From assembly GCA_958367245.1 (NCBI GenBank), contig CATXEA010000028.1, positions 1 to 39,293 of the forward strand: a stretch of DNA of 39,293 nucleotides. Direction: 5' to 3'. A program made the position numbers and the translations under genes. Under the pieces are notes generated by a model. That model did no database searches and was not told the origin of the DNA. It worked only from the letters and a program-made list of their open reading frames with translations. The stretch comes from an uncultured Blautia sp. (lineage in GTDB: Bacteria > Bacillota > Clostridia > Lachnospirales > Lachnospiraceae). This document shows, in pieces, positions 13,026 through 20,170 of this stretch (the stretch's first letter is position 1; each line of letters starts with the position of its first letter).

Positions 13026-13772
13026 TCAGCTTCTTGCCATTCCGTCTACACTCAGGACAACACCGGTGATATAAGAAGCCTCGTCAGAAGCAAGAAATAC
13101 GAACGCATTGGCAATATCTTCCGGCTGACCAAGGCGGCGCAGAGGAATCTGCTGAATCATCGGCTCAATGACTTCTCTTGGAACTGCGCGCATCATATCA
13201 GTTTCAGTAATACCGGGAGCGACAGCATTTACCCGGATTCCATTTGGTCCAAGTTCACGGGCAAGTGATACAGTCAGACCGTTTACTGCAAATTTAGATG
13301 CAGGATAAGCAAAACCGCTTGGCTGACCGGAAATACTGACCATAGAGGAGGTAGAAAGGATAACGCCTTTTCCCCGTGCAATCATACATTCAGATGCGGC
13401 TCTTGTTGCATTAAAAACACCTTTTACGTTCAAGTCCATAACCTTGTCAAAGGTTTCTTCGGTGTATTCCGTAAACGGGGTACTTTCAGATACTCCGGCA
13501 TTGTTTACAAGGATATCCACACAGCCATATTTCTCAGTTGCTTCGCGGAAACTGCTGCGGACAGATTCGAGCTTTGATAAATCAGGGCTGATTCCGGCTA
13601 TGGTTGATTCCGGATATTTTTCTTTTAACTGTGCCACTGCTTTGTCTGCAGAAGCCTGTGTGCTTGCAGAAAGGATTACAGTAGCTCCTTCTTTCAAAAA
13701 TTTATCTGCGGTGGCAAAACCGATGCCGCGGCTGCCGCCGGTAATAATCGCAACTTTATCTTTAAGTCTCAT
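13026..13772 (-). CDS. Short-chain dehydrogenase, FabG/BaiA-like (248 aa)
   Basis: A classical SDR. It has the cofactor motif TGGSRGIG (11-18), NNAG (90-93), a catalytic Ser in STSS (140-143), YPASK (Tyr156, Lys160), a PG motif (APGITETDM) and the C-terminal SVDG. The length is usual. The closest pattern I know is the BaiA 3-alpha-hydroxysteroid dehydrogenase of bile-acid 7-dehydroxylating clostridia: FATADKFLKEG, QLKEKYPEST and SPDLSKLESV align well with its N-terminal third. 3-oxoacyl-ACP reductase FabG remains the generic alternative. There are no acp or fab neighbours, and it is monocistronic with its own terminator, which argues against fatty-acid synthesis. No acidic residue ends beta-strand 2 (ILSAST), so NADP(H) is plausible. 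Confidence 0.9.
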   Translation of the reverse strand: MRLKDKVAIITGGSRGIGFATADKFLKEGATVILSASTQASADKAVAQLKEKYPESTIAGISPDLSKLESVRSSFREATEKYGCVDILVNNAGVSESTPFTEYTEETFDKVMDLNVKGVFNATRAASECMIARGKGVILSTSSMVSISGQPSGFAYPASKFAVNGLTVSLARELGPNGIRVNAVAPGITETDMMRAVPREVIEPMIQQIPLRRLGQPEDIANAFVFLASDEASYITGVVLSVDGMARS

Positions 13773-13843
13773 AACGAGTACCTCCTGTTCTTTTCCTGAT
13801 ATTAATATAACCCGAAATCAAAAAAAGTTCCGTGATAAAATTA

Positions 13844-13882
13844 CAAAAAGCCATACAGGAGTCACATAGCTCCTGCATGGCT
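13844..13882 (-). terminator. Terminator of the B12-uptake operon
   Basis: On the minus strand AGCCATGCAGGAG pairs with CTCCTGTATGGCT (one mismatch) and TTTTTGT follows, 30 bases after the S-component gene. Confidence 0.8.
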
Positions 13883-13911
13883 GAGTAAGATGGAAAAAGC
13901 ATGTCCGAAGT

Positions 13912-14424
13912 TCAGGCAATTGCTGCTTTTCCGTAAATGATTTTGGTAAGGATATAATGTAAGGGTTTAAACAATACCAGGCAAATGAAAATATTGCCGA
14001 CAGAATGGGTAATATCGCTTGGAATTCCCGCAATCCAGTAGGCAAAGGCTCCGGTGGGACCGCTGATAAAAAAGTATGGAAGGCTGCACAGGGCGCCGAA
14101 CCCCATTCCGAAGAGGCCGGATATTACGCTCCAGAAAACAAAAGAGGTCTGTTTTCGAAATAAAAGAGTTATCAGGCAAAGAACCGTCCATACATAAAGG
14201 TAATTAATCCACCACAGTCCGAAGCCGTAAGTGATGCCTTCCAGAAAAACAAAGGCATACACAACGCCAAAAACTTTTTTTCCTATTACAAGGGTGTATA
14301 AGATAAATAAAAGTGTTACAAGTTCAATGTTTGGCAGAAAACTTAAGACTACCTGGCTGAGGTAGGCAATTGCAGCCATTACGCCCATGATAGCCAAATC
14401 TTTTGCTTTCAGTTTTGTGTTCAT
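13912..14424 (-). CDS. ECF transporter S component, probably for cobalamin (170 aa)
   Basis: About six hydrophobic segments fill the protein, with the N-terminal KAKDLAIMGVMAAIAYL typical of ECF S components, where small residues contact the EcfT subunit. Length is usual for the family. No energising EcfA or EcfT gene is nearby, so it would use a shared module (group II). The ATG overlaps the DUF4430 stop by one base (TAATG). The operon is preceded by a cobalamin riboswitch, so the likely ligand is vitamin B12 or a precursor, as for CbrT-type S components. The substrate is inferred only from the riboswitch and the DUF4430 neighbour. Confidence 0.85.
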   Translation of the reverse strand: MNTKLKAKDLAIMGVMAAIAYLSQVVLSFLPNIELVTLLFILYTLVIGKKVFGVVYAFVFLEGITYGFGLWWINYLYVWTVLCLITLLFRKQTSFVFWSVISGLFGMGFGALCSLPYFFISGPTGAFAYWIAGIPSDITHSVGNIFICLVLFKPLHYILTKIIYGKAAIA

Positions 14425-14819
14425 TAATATCCCTCTGTTAATGTAAGTTCAAACTGGTCGCCATCCTGAATCGGAGTCTGGTCTGCGGAGGTGTTTACCT
14501 GCTCGCCGCCCTTGGTGATGCACCACCACTGCTGTTTGGAATCGTCAGCTTTGACTCCGTTTGCAGTTGTAATGAATAAACCATACTGTCCGCTTTCGCC
14601 TTCAATCAGCTTGTTTGCGGTGAGGACTTCACCGAGATATTCGGCATCTGTCTGATAAGTGAATGATTCTTCGCCGTTTTCAAGTGCGGATACCTTAACT
14701 GTGATTTCTTTTTCTCCTGCAGTTGTACCGGGTTTAAATTTCATGTACAGAAGTCCGGCTGCAGCAAGAACGACAACAAGAACAATGACAGCGATAAGAT
14801 TCGTTTTTTTATTCTTCAT
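14424..14819 (-). CDS. Membrane-anchored DUF4430 protein, putative corrinoid binder (131 aa)
   Basis: I start at 14819 (MKNKKTNLIAVIV), preceded by AAAGGAG with good spacing. Residues 7-25 form one transmembrane helix or uncleaved signal. The exported domain holds the DUF4430 landmarks: a YLGEVLTANK segment, GLFITTANGV, the QWWCITKGGEQV strand pair and a C-terminal QTPIQDGDQFELTLTEGY. DUF4430 resembles the C-terminal domain of transcobalamin/intrinsic factor. Under a B12 riboswitch and directly before an S component, it probably captures corrinoid at the cell surface for the transporter. Confidence 0.88.
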   Translation of the reverse strand: MKNKKTNLIAVIVLVVVLAAAGLLYMKFKPGTTAGEKEITVKVSALENGEESFTYQTDAEYLGEVLTANKLIEGESGQYGLFITTANGVKADDSKQQWWCITKGGEQVNTSADQTPIQDGDQFELTLTEGY

Positions 14820-14846
14820 ACGTTTCTCCTTTCGTAAAATAACCAT

Positions 14847-14882
14847 AAAAAATAGACATCCGTTTTCATCCACCGGATGGTC
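14847..14882 (-). terminator. Expression-platform terminator of the cobalamin riboswitch
   Basis: On the minus strand GACCATCCG pairs with CGGATGTC (one bulge) and TATTTTTT follows, between the aptamer and the DUF4430 ribosome-binding site. This fits an OFF switch that ends transcription when B12 is bound. Confidence 0.7.
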
Positions 14883-14888
14883 TTATTT

Positions 14889-15041
14889 CACGCAGATAAA
14901 AAGTATTCTGACTTAAGCCGAAATCTTTTCCTACTAAAAGCCCCTTCCCGAAATTCTTCAGTGGCACAGCTTTGTTCGTTGCTCTTACAGCAGGGATAAA
15001 ACTGTTCCGGATTCTCACCGGATTCACATTTTATCAGCGTG
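14889..15041 (-). promoter_or_regulatory. Cobalamin riboswitch aptamer
   Basis: On the minus strand the closing stem P1 pairs CACGCTGATAAAA (15041-15029) with TTTTTATCTGCGTG (14902-14889). Inside are GGTGAGAATCC, the GCCACTG core, a GGGAAGG segment and the B12-box-like AGTCAGAATAC, in the order of cobalamin aptamers. The genes behind it (DUF4430, ECF S component) agree with B12 uptake. The exact class was not determined. Confidence 0.87.
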
Positions 15042-15070
15042 TTTCAGATATCTTATTTCCTATGAAAAAC

Positions 15071-15883
15071 TCAGAACACAGACGTGTTCCGGATAGTTTC
15101 ATCATAGCATAAGGATTTTTGACTGTCAATGGAAAAACTCTGCCTCAAAAGCGTATCTATGGATATGGAAATATCTTCTGCAGTATTACATTCTATCGTA
15201 TATGACACATCAGGCATATCGCCGAAATGCTTGAGAATTTCGTCCAGAGGTACGGTTCCCCTTCCAAGAGCAAGGTGACGGTCTTTGTCGCCGGAGTTGT
15301 CGTGAAGGTGAAGATGGCGGATATGGGGCAAAAGCATCTCTGCCCATTCCCTGCCGGAAATTTCGGAGAAGCAGTTGGCATGTCCAATATCAAGGCAGAG
15401 ACCGAAGGCAGGATGAGAAAGCCTCTCTGCCACATCTTTTAAAGGAGAGGGGAACGGGTCCATAACATTTTCCATAAGAATTTCGACAGAATCATCCTTA
15501 TTATCAAGAAAACGGTTATAAAAATCTGCCATACGCTCTGCCCAGCCTGTGAGAAAATAGACAGAAGGGATAAATCCGCTGTGCAGAATCAGTTTTTTGG
15601 CGCCAAGTTCTTTTGCTGCCTGATATGCCTGCTCATACCGTGTTTTTGTAGCCTGCACAACCAGACTGTCATATGCCATGGGATTCAAATCAAGGAAGGG
15701 ACCGTGGAGAATGAGATTTTGGCAATTCATGAACTCCAGCCGTTTCCGGTAATTTTTAAGAGTACGGGAAAAATGATCCAGATTTTCTGCAACAGAAAAT
15801 TCGATGCTTTCTATGCCTGCTCCGGTACTGGCAATGATTTCTTTCATTTCTTTGTCGTCTATAAGATGGCTTATATAAATCAT
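15071..15883 (-). CDS. TIM-barrel sugar phosphate isomerase/epimerase (AP-endonuclease 2 fold, 270 aa)
   Basis: The protein has the pattern of the xylose isomerase-like TIM barrel: NLILHGPFLDLNP, KKLILHSGF, ILMENVMDP, GLCLDIGHANCF, HLHLHDNSGDKDRHLALGRGTV and YTIECNT. The His, Glu, Asp and His residues in these strands form the expected metal site. Substrate is not predictable. The last ~17 codons contain the promoter of the B12 operon (15101-15129), so this C-terminus may be poorly conserved. The gene stands alone, with the divergent ECF sigma gene upstream. Confidence 0.88.
   Translation of the reverse strand: MIYISHLIDDKEMKEIIASTGAGIESIEFSVAENLDHFSRTLKNYRKRLEFMNCQNLILHGPFLDLNPMAYDSLVVQATKTRYEQAYQAAKELGAKKLILHSGFIPSVYFLTGWAERMADFYNRFLDNKDDSVEILMENVMDPFPSPLKDVAERLSHPAFGLCLDIGHANCFSEISGREWAEMLLPHIRHLHLHDNSGDKDRHLALGRGTVPLDEILKHFGDMPDVSYTIECNTAEDISISIDTLLRQSFSIDSQKSLCYDETIRNTSVF
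15101..15129 (-). promoter_or_regulatory. Promoter of the B12 riboswitch operon, inside the isomerase gene
   Basis: On the minus strand TTGACA (15129-15124) and TATGAT (15106-15101) are exactly 17 bp apart. The predicted start is near 15094, 50 bases before the aptamer. It overlaps the 3' end of the upstream coding sequence. Confidence 0.75.
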
Positions 15884-15969
15884 AGCTTCCTCACTTTGCT
15901 TTTTTCTACTATTATACAGGATATTTCAGAAGATGGATTTTTTATTTGAAAAATTTTATTTGGAAAAAA

Positions 15970-15975
15970 TGAAAC
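15970..15975 (+). promoter_or_regulatory. Possible ECF-type -35 element TGAAAC
   Basis: TGAAAC about 90 bases before the sigma gene resembles the -35 box of ECF-sigma promoters that autoregulate. No convincing matching -10 box is visible, so this is weak. Confidence 0.25.
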
Positions 15976-16066
15976 TTTTTTCTTGTTATTTTTATCTAAT
16001 AAGTGTAAAAGGAAAAAGAAAGCTTCATTCGAATGAAACACAATGACTCTGAAAAAGGAGGATAAC

Positions 16067-16612
16067 ATGATACAACTGGTAAAAAGCGCCATGGCAGGAA
16101 ATGCAGATGCTTTTCTCGAATTGATGGAAAGAAATTCTCTGGCAATGTATAAAGTTGCCAGAGGAATTCTGAACAATGATGAGGATGCTGCAGATGCAAT
16201 TCAGGATACGATTCTGACCTGTTTTGAAAAAATACATACCCTGCGTAAACCGGAATATTTTAAAACATGGATGATTCGTATTCTGATTAATGAATGCAGC
16301 AGGGTGCTGAAGCATTATAAGAATCTTAACATGGGAGAGGAACTGTGGGACGTACCTGACAGGGATATGTCTATTGCAGAATTTGAGTTTAAGGAGATGC
16401 TGGAGAAGGTAGAGGAGAAATACAGGGTTATTCTGATTCTCTATTATGTAGAGGGCTTTAAGCTGTCGGAGATAGCAGATATTTTGAACTTAAATGAAAA
16501 TACAGTAAAAACAAGGCTTGCCAGAGCAAGAGTACAGATAAAGAGAGAGTATGAGGACAGACCTGAAATGAAGGGAATCGTAAGTCCGGCAGTTTCTGTG
16601 AGAAAGGGATGA
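16067..16612 (+). CDS. ECF RNA polymerase sigma factor (181 aa)
   Basis: I start at 16067 (MIQLVKSAMAGN) because AAAGGAGG lies 7 bases before it. Region 2 is seen in NDEDAADAIQDTILTCFEKIHTLRKPEYFKTWMIRI, and region 4 in VILILYYVEGFKLSEIADIL followed by NENTVKTRLARARVQIK. Length is normal for a SigW/SigV-type ECF factor. The partner gene begins 4 bases after the stop. It probably directs a cell-envelope stress response controlled by that partner. Confidence 0.95.
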   Translation: MIQLVKSAMAGNADAFLELMERNSLAMYKVARGILNNDEDAADAIQDTILTCFEKIHTLRKPEYFKTWMIRILINECSRVLKHYKNLNMGEELWDVPDRDMSIAEFEFKEMLEKVEEKYRVILILYYVEGFKLSEIADILNLNENTVKTRLARARVQIKREYEDRPEMKGIVSPAVSVRKG

Positions 16613-16616
16613 TTAC

Positions 16617-18266
16617 ATGAAAAAAATAATAGATTTCAACCAGACAGGGGAAGACAAGTCTGTAAAAGACGAGTACATGAATGAAAAAATAGAGAGTACA
16701 TTGAACGCGCAGTTTGAGATTCCGAAGACAGTAAATGCGGCAAAGGAAGAGGCATTTGCAAAGATTCGCGAAAAAGCAGCGCAGAAAACAACAGGAAGGA
16801 GCAGAGTGACAATGGAAAAATCAAATAAAAGAAAGAAGAAAACAGGAAAAATTTTCCGCGCAGCTATGGGAATGACCGCAGCAGCGGCAGCTTTTTCGGC
16901 AGTGTGCATTGTGAATCCGGCATTTGCATCCAATATTCCGCTGATTGGAAACGTATTTGCGCAGATTGGAAGTTCTCTTGGATTTGCGGGAGACTACAGT
17001 GAATATGCGAAGCCTTTGGAGCAGGAAAATACTTCAGAAACTCCGGCGCAGAATGATGAAGAGGTGAAAAAGCCGGATTCCGGGGAGAAAAAGGATGGTG
17101 CCTACAGTAAAACAGTAGATGGAACTACAGTGACTCTTTCTGAAGTTTACTGTAATGATGCTGCTCTTTACCTGTCCATGATCATTGAGACAGAGGAAGA
17201 GTTTCCACAGACAGGAACATGGCAGGATGGAACACCTGTTATAAATATTGATAATTCTTCTCTGAATTTCAGCTACAATCCATCCTACAGTACAGCCTGG
17301 GGAAGTCATATTAATGGAGTGCTTGACGGCAAAATGCTGGATGAACACAGGTTTGCAGGAGTTCTCAGGGTAGATTTGGCAGAGACAACCTATGATTATG
17401 AAGGCTCAGAAAAACTCTATGCAGACAGGAATGCAATCCTTCTGGAGCAGGGAATTGACCTTATGGAGGAAGGCGGTTATGAAAAACTGGCAGCAGCTAT
17501 GGGAGCAGAAAATCCTACAGATCAAATGATAGAAGAGTATTGTGGTCTGAATTCGGAGGATTATATGAAAGAAATTACAGTTCCTGATAAATTTGACGTA
17601 TCACTGAATATTCGGAAAATCATTGGAAGACTTCCGGAAGACCAGATCAGCGTACCGGAAATGCCTCAGGAATTTAGGGATGAGTACGAGGCTGCAATGG
17701 CAGAACATGGGCTTGACGAAGCGAATTATGAAAACTTTACAGAGGAAGAAAAAGAAATTGAGCATCAGCTTTTCACGGAAATGCACCGTAAATACGACGA
17801 GAAATATCCGGATGCAATGATAGATGGAAGTTCCTACACAAGCTGGACAAAAGAGGGAGGTTGGGATTTCACTTTCGAGGTTGAAAAGAATACAGATAAA
17901 AATATTGTGAAAGAAATCAATCTTCTGGATGAAAACGGAGAAGGTATTGTTTCCCTTACAAAGACGCCTTTTGAGATTTATTTAGAGTGTAAAGACAGCG
18001 AATGTAAATATTTCCCTGTTGTGCTGGATGCAGATGGAAACCTTCTGGATGTCGGTAAGTCGGGAGGAAGTGCGGAAATGCTTGCAATTGCCAATAAAGA
18101 TGTGTCTACGGTGTATGTATATCTCTGTGATTATATAGAATACATGGATGAACTGAAGGGCTATTACTGGTCGCCGGACTATGAAGAGAAAGCAAAAACA
18201 AAGACCTTTAAGCAGCTTCTGGACGAGAATGCCATCCTGAAGACAGAAGTTACTTTTGACGAATAA
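16617..18266 (+). CDS. DUF4179 membrane protein, putative anti-sigma partner (549 aa)
   Basis: Residues 1-75 are cytoplasmic, basic and helical. A transmembrane segment follows around residues 80-100 (FRAAMGMTAAAAAFSAVCIV). The following SNIPLIGNVFAQIG is the hallmark of DUF4179. The external part of about 440 residues is acidic. The gene is coupled to the ECF sigma gene, 4 bases downstream. DUF4179 proteins in this position are commonly anti-sigma factors; here no zinc-binding HxxxCxxC motif is present in the cytoplasmic part, so sigma binding would use a different surface. A strong terminator follows. Confidence 0.88.
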   Translation: MKKIIDFNQTGEDKSVKDEYMNEKIESTLNAQFEIPKTVNAAKEEAFAKIREKAAQKTTGRSRVTMEKSNKRKKKTGKIFRAAMGMTAAAAAFSAVCIVNPAFASNIPLIGNVFAQIGSSLGFAGDYSEYAKPLEQENTSETPAQNDEEVKKPDSGEKKDGAYSKTVDGTTVTLSEVYCNDAALYLSMIIETEEEFPQTGTWQDGTPVINIDNSSLNFSYNPSYSTAWGSHINGVLDGKMLDEHRFAGVLRVDLAETTYDYEGSEKLYADRNAILLEQGIDLMEEGGYEKLAAAMGAENPTDQMIEEYCGLNSEDYMKEITVPDKFDVSLNIRKIIGRLPEDQISVPEMPQEFRDEYEAAMAEHGLDEANYENFTEEEKEIEHQLFTEMHRKYDEKYPDAMIDGSSYTSWTKEGGWDFTFEVEKNTDKNIVKEINLLDENGEGIVSLTKTPFEIYLECKDSECKYFPVVLDADGNLLDVGKSGGSAEMLAIANKDVSTVYVYLCDYIEYMDELKGYYWSPDYEEKAKTKTFKQLLDENAILKTEVTFDE

Positions 18267-18305
18267 TCGGGCTCAGAGTGTGTTAGAAACATACTTTGAC
18301 GGAAA

Positions 18306-18342
18306 CGGGCGGGAGATGCGAAAACTCCCGCCCGAAATTTTT
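18306..18342 (+). terminator. Intrinsic terminator after the sigma/DUF4179 operon
   Basis: CGGGCGGGAG (18306-18315) pairs perfectly with CTCCCGCCCG (18325-18334), followed by AAATTTTT. It lies between two convergent genes. Confidence 0.88.
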
Positions 18343-19162
18343 ATACAGTAAGGTCATGGAGAGATTTAAAGGAATATCCCATTTCCTCCCATCTGGTCAG
18401 CAGCTCATCCAGAATTTCAGCGTTTGTGGAGGAGGTGCTGTGAAGAAGGACAATGGCTCCGGGGTGGACGCGTGACAGGAGTTTATCAAAAGCTTCCTCA
18501 CGGGAGGGCTGCCGATCCTGTATCCAGTCCACATAGGCAAGGCTCCAGAAGAAGGTGTGATAACCCATTTCTTTTGCCATGGAAAGGTTGGTCAGATTAT
18601 AGATTCCCTGAGGAGGACGATAAAATTTTTCCATTTTTTCACCGGTGATTTCTTCATAGAGGGATTCTACGCCGCTTAATTCTTTTTCGAAGTCTTTCCG
18701 GGAAGAAATCGAGGACATATTTGGATGGGTCATAGTGTGATTTCCTATAATATGCCCGTCTGCAACGATTTGTCTGATGAGGTCGGGATGGTCTTTTAAG
18801 ACGTTTCCAACCATGAAGAATGCTGCGGGGGCATGGTGTTTTTTCAGGGCATTGAGAATTGCAGGCATATTTCCGTTTTCATAGCCTGTGTCGAAGGTGA
18901 GATAAAGGACTTTTTCTTCTGTATCGGCTGCATAACAGGCATTATATTTCTTTAATTCCTCTATGGTAGCATTTCCGACAGGACGTTTCCCTTTTTCCTG
19001 AAAGCTTAAGCCCCAGTTTGTACCGGCAGAGGATGTCTGCACAGATTCAGGTTCTGATTTCAAAACAGGAAACAGTTTTCCGGCAGCAGCTCCCAGCAGA
19101 AAGGCTGCTGTAAAGAAAGCGGAGATTTTTACAAGGGGTATGTATCCGGAAAGAGATTTCAT
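18341..19162 (-). CDS. pdaA: PdaA-like polysaccharide deacetylase (273 aa)
   Basis: I start at 19162 (MKSLSGYIPL), with GAGGT upstream; the longer frame would run into the hairpin at 19260-19296. An N-terminal membrane anchor or signal (residues about 7-27) is followed by a NodB domain: LTFDTGYENG, HTMTHP (metal His pair), RPPQGIYN, FFWSLAYVDW and VLLHS. The wording TFDxGYENG and SLAYVDW matches B. subtilis PdaA, which makes muramic delta-lactam in spore cortex peptidoglycan. Length fits. Germination-related function is therefore likely, although vegetative deacetylases are related. It lies on the same strand as, and downstream of, the repeat array at 19312-19930. Confidence 0.9.
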   Translation of the reverse strand: MKSLSGYIPLVKISAFFTAAFLLGAAAGKLFPVLKSEPESVQTSSAGTNWGLSFQEKGKRPVGNATIEELKKYNACYAADTEEKVLYLTFDTGYENGNMPAILNALKKHHAPAAFFMVGNVLKDHPDLIRQIVADGHIIGNHTMTHPNMSSISSRKDFEKELSGVESLYEEITGEKMEKFYRPPQGIYNLTNLSMAKEMGYHTFFWSLAYVDWIQDRQPSREEAFDKLLSRVHPGAIVLLHSTSSTNAEILDELLTRWEEMGYSFKSLHDLTV

Positions 19163-19239
19163 GTAGACCTCAAGGGAAGAAGTTTTGTCATAATATATGA
19201 GGAGGGGATAGGGGATATGCGAAAAAGAAGGCAGAGAGA

Positions 19240-19296
19240 GCGGGAAAAAGGCAATATATAAGAGCCACAAGCTTATCGTTCATCGCTGTGGCTCTT
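19240..19296 (-). terminator. Hairpin AAGAGCCACA / TGTGGCTCTT after the repeat array
   Basis: A perfect 10-bp stem (19260-19269 with 19287-19296). On the minus strand it is followed by ATATATTGCCTTTTT, so it may end the repeat-array transcript before the deacetylase gene. The U-run is interrupted, so read-through is possible. Confidence 0.5.
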
Positions 19297-19311
19297 ACTT
19301 AAATTCAGTAT

Positions 19312-19930
19312 CCAATGGTTTTTACCTGCCTTTCTTTTAGATTATGCGTATAAATTAAAAGTAGGATTTTTAGGATTTTAGGTTTTACCGTTCTTAATTC
19401 AGTTGTAGGAAGTTTTTTTGAGGTAATTCATCATGTTTTCATTGGAGTTTACCGTCCGTATTAAATTTTAAAAGTTAAGGTAAATCATAAATGTTTCATT
19501 GGTCCTTACCGTTCCTTATTCAATTTTTAAAGATGGGGTAAATCGTTAATGTTTCATTGGTCTTTACCATCCTTATTAATTTTAGAAGATGAGGTAAATC
19601 GTTAATGTTTCATTGGTCCTTACCGTCCTTATTAATTTTAAAAGATGAGGTAAATCGTTAATGTTTCATTGGTCCTTACCGTCCTTATTAATATTTAATA
19701 GATGAGGTAAATCGTTATGTTCTCATTGGTCCTTACCGTTCTTTCTTTATTTTGGGTGTTTATAAAACATTTTTGGAATTTAAAAGTTTAAGTTCTTGGT
19801 GGTCTGTACCTGCCTTTCTTTGTATTATTCAGGATAACCTTTGAAACTTATTATGCTTCTGGTGGTCTGTACCTTCCTTTCATAAATTATGGATTAAAAC
19901 TTATGTTTTCGGTGGTCTCACTCCTTTGCT
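19312..19930 (-). repeat. Array of about eleven degenerate ~57-bp repeats, candidate non-coding RNA
   Basis: A conserved core, on the minus strand AAGGACGGTAAGGACCAATG in its commonest form, recurs with plus-strand starts near 19312, 19378, 19440, 19497, 19555, 19611, 19667, 19724, 19795, 19858 and 19911. The central five intervals are 56-58 bp and nearly identical; the outer copies are diverged. On the minus strand each central unit can fold with GGTAA pairing to TTACC and AATG to CATT. A TTGACA-N17-TATAGT promoter lies just upstream on that strand. No open reading frame of useful length crosses the array. The whole 19297-20170 interval otherwise holds only AT-rich DNA. Confidence 0.85.
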
Positions 19931-19965
19931 TTTTATTTTTTCGTTCCCTTTTGTTTTATGAGCTT

Positions 19966-19994
19966 ACTATAACAGATAAAAAATGAAATGTCAA
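19966..19994 (-). promoter_or_regulatory. Promoter reading into the repeat array
   Basis: On the minus strand TTGACA (19994-19989) and TATAGT (19971-19966) are separated by 17 bp. The predicted start is near 19959, about 30 bases before the first repeat. Confidence 0.75.
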
Positions 19995-20170
19995 GTATAA
20001 AAATAGAAAATTTATGAAATAAATAAAAAGAAAAAAATAAAAGTGTGAAAAATATAAAATATTCAGAAAATATAACGTGGGAAACAGAAAGGTTTTCTGC
20101 ATAGAATGCGATGGCTGCGGAAAAACTACTCCATATAAAATGTTAATCGAAAGCGACAGGAGGCGTTCAT

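Noticed and set aside
19312..19930. CRISPR array
   Set aside because: The whole ~57-bp unit is repeated, including the parts that would be spacers; there are no unique spacers of constant length and no cas genes.
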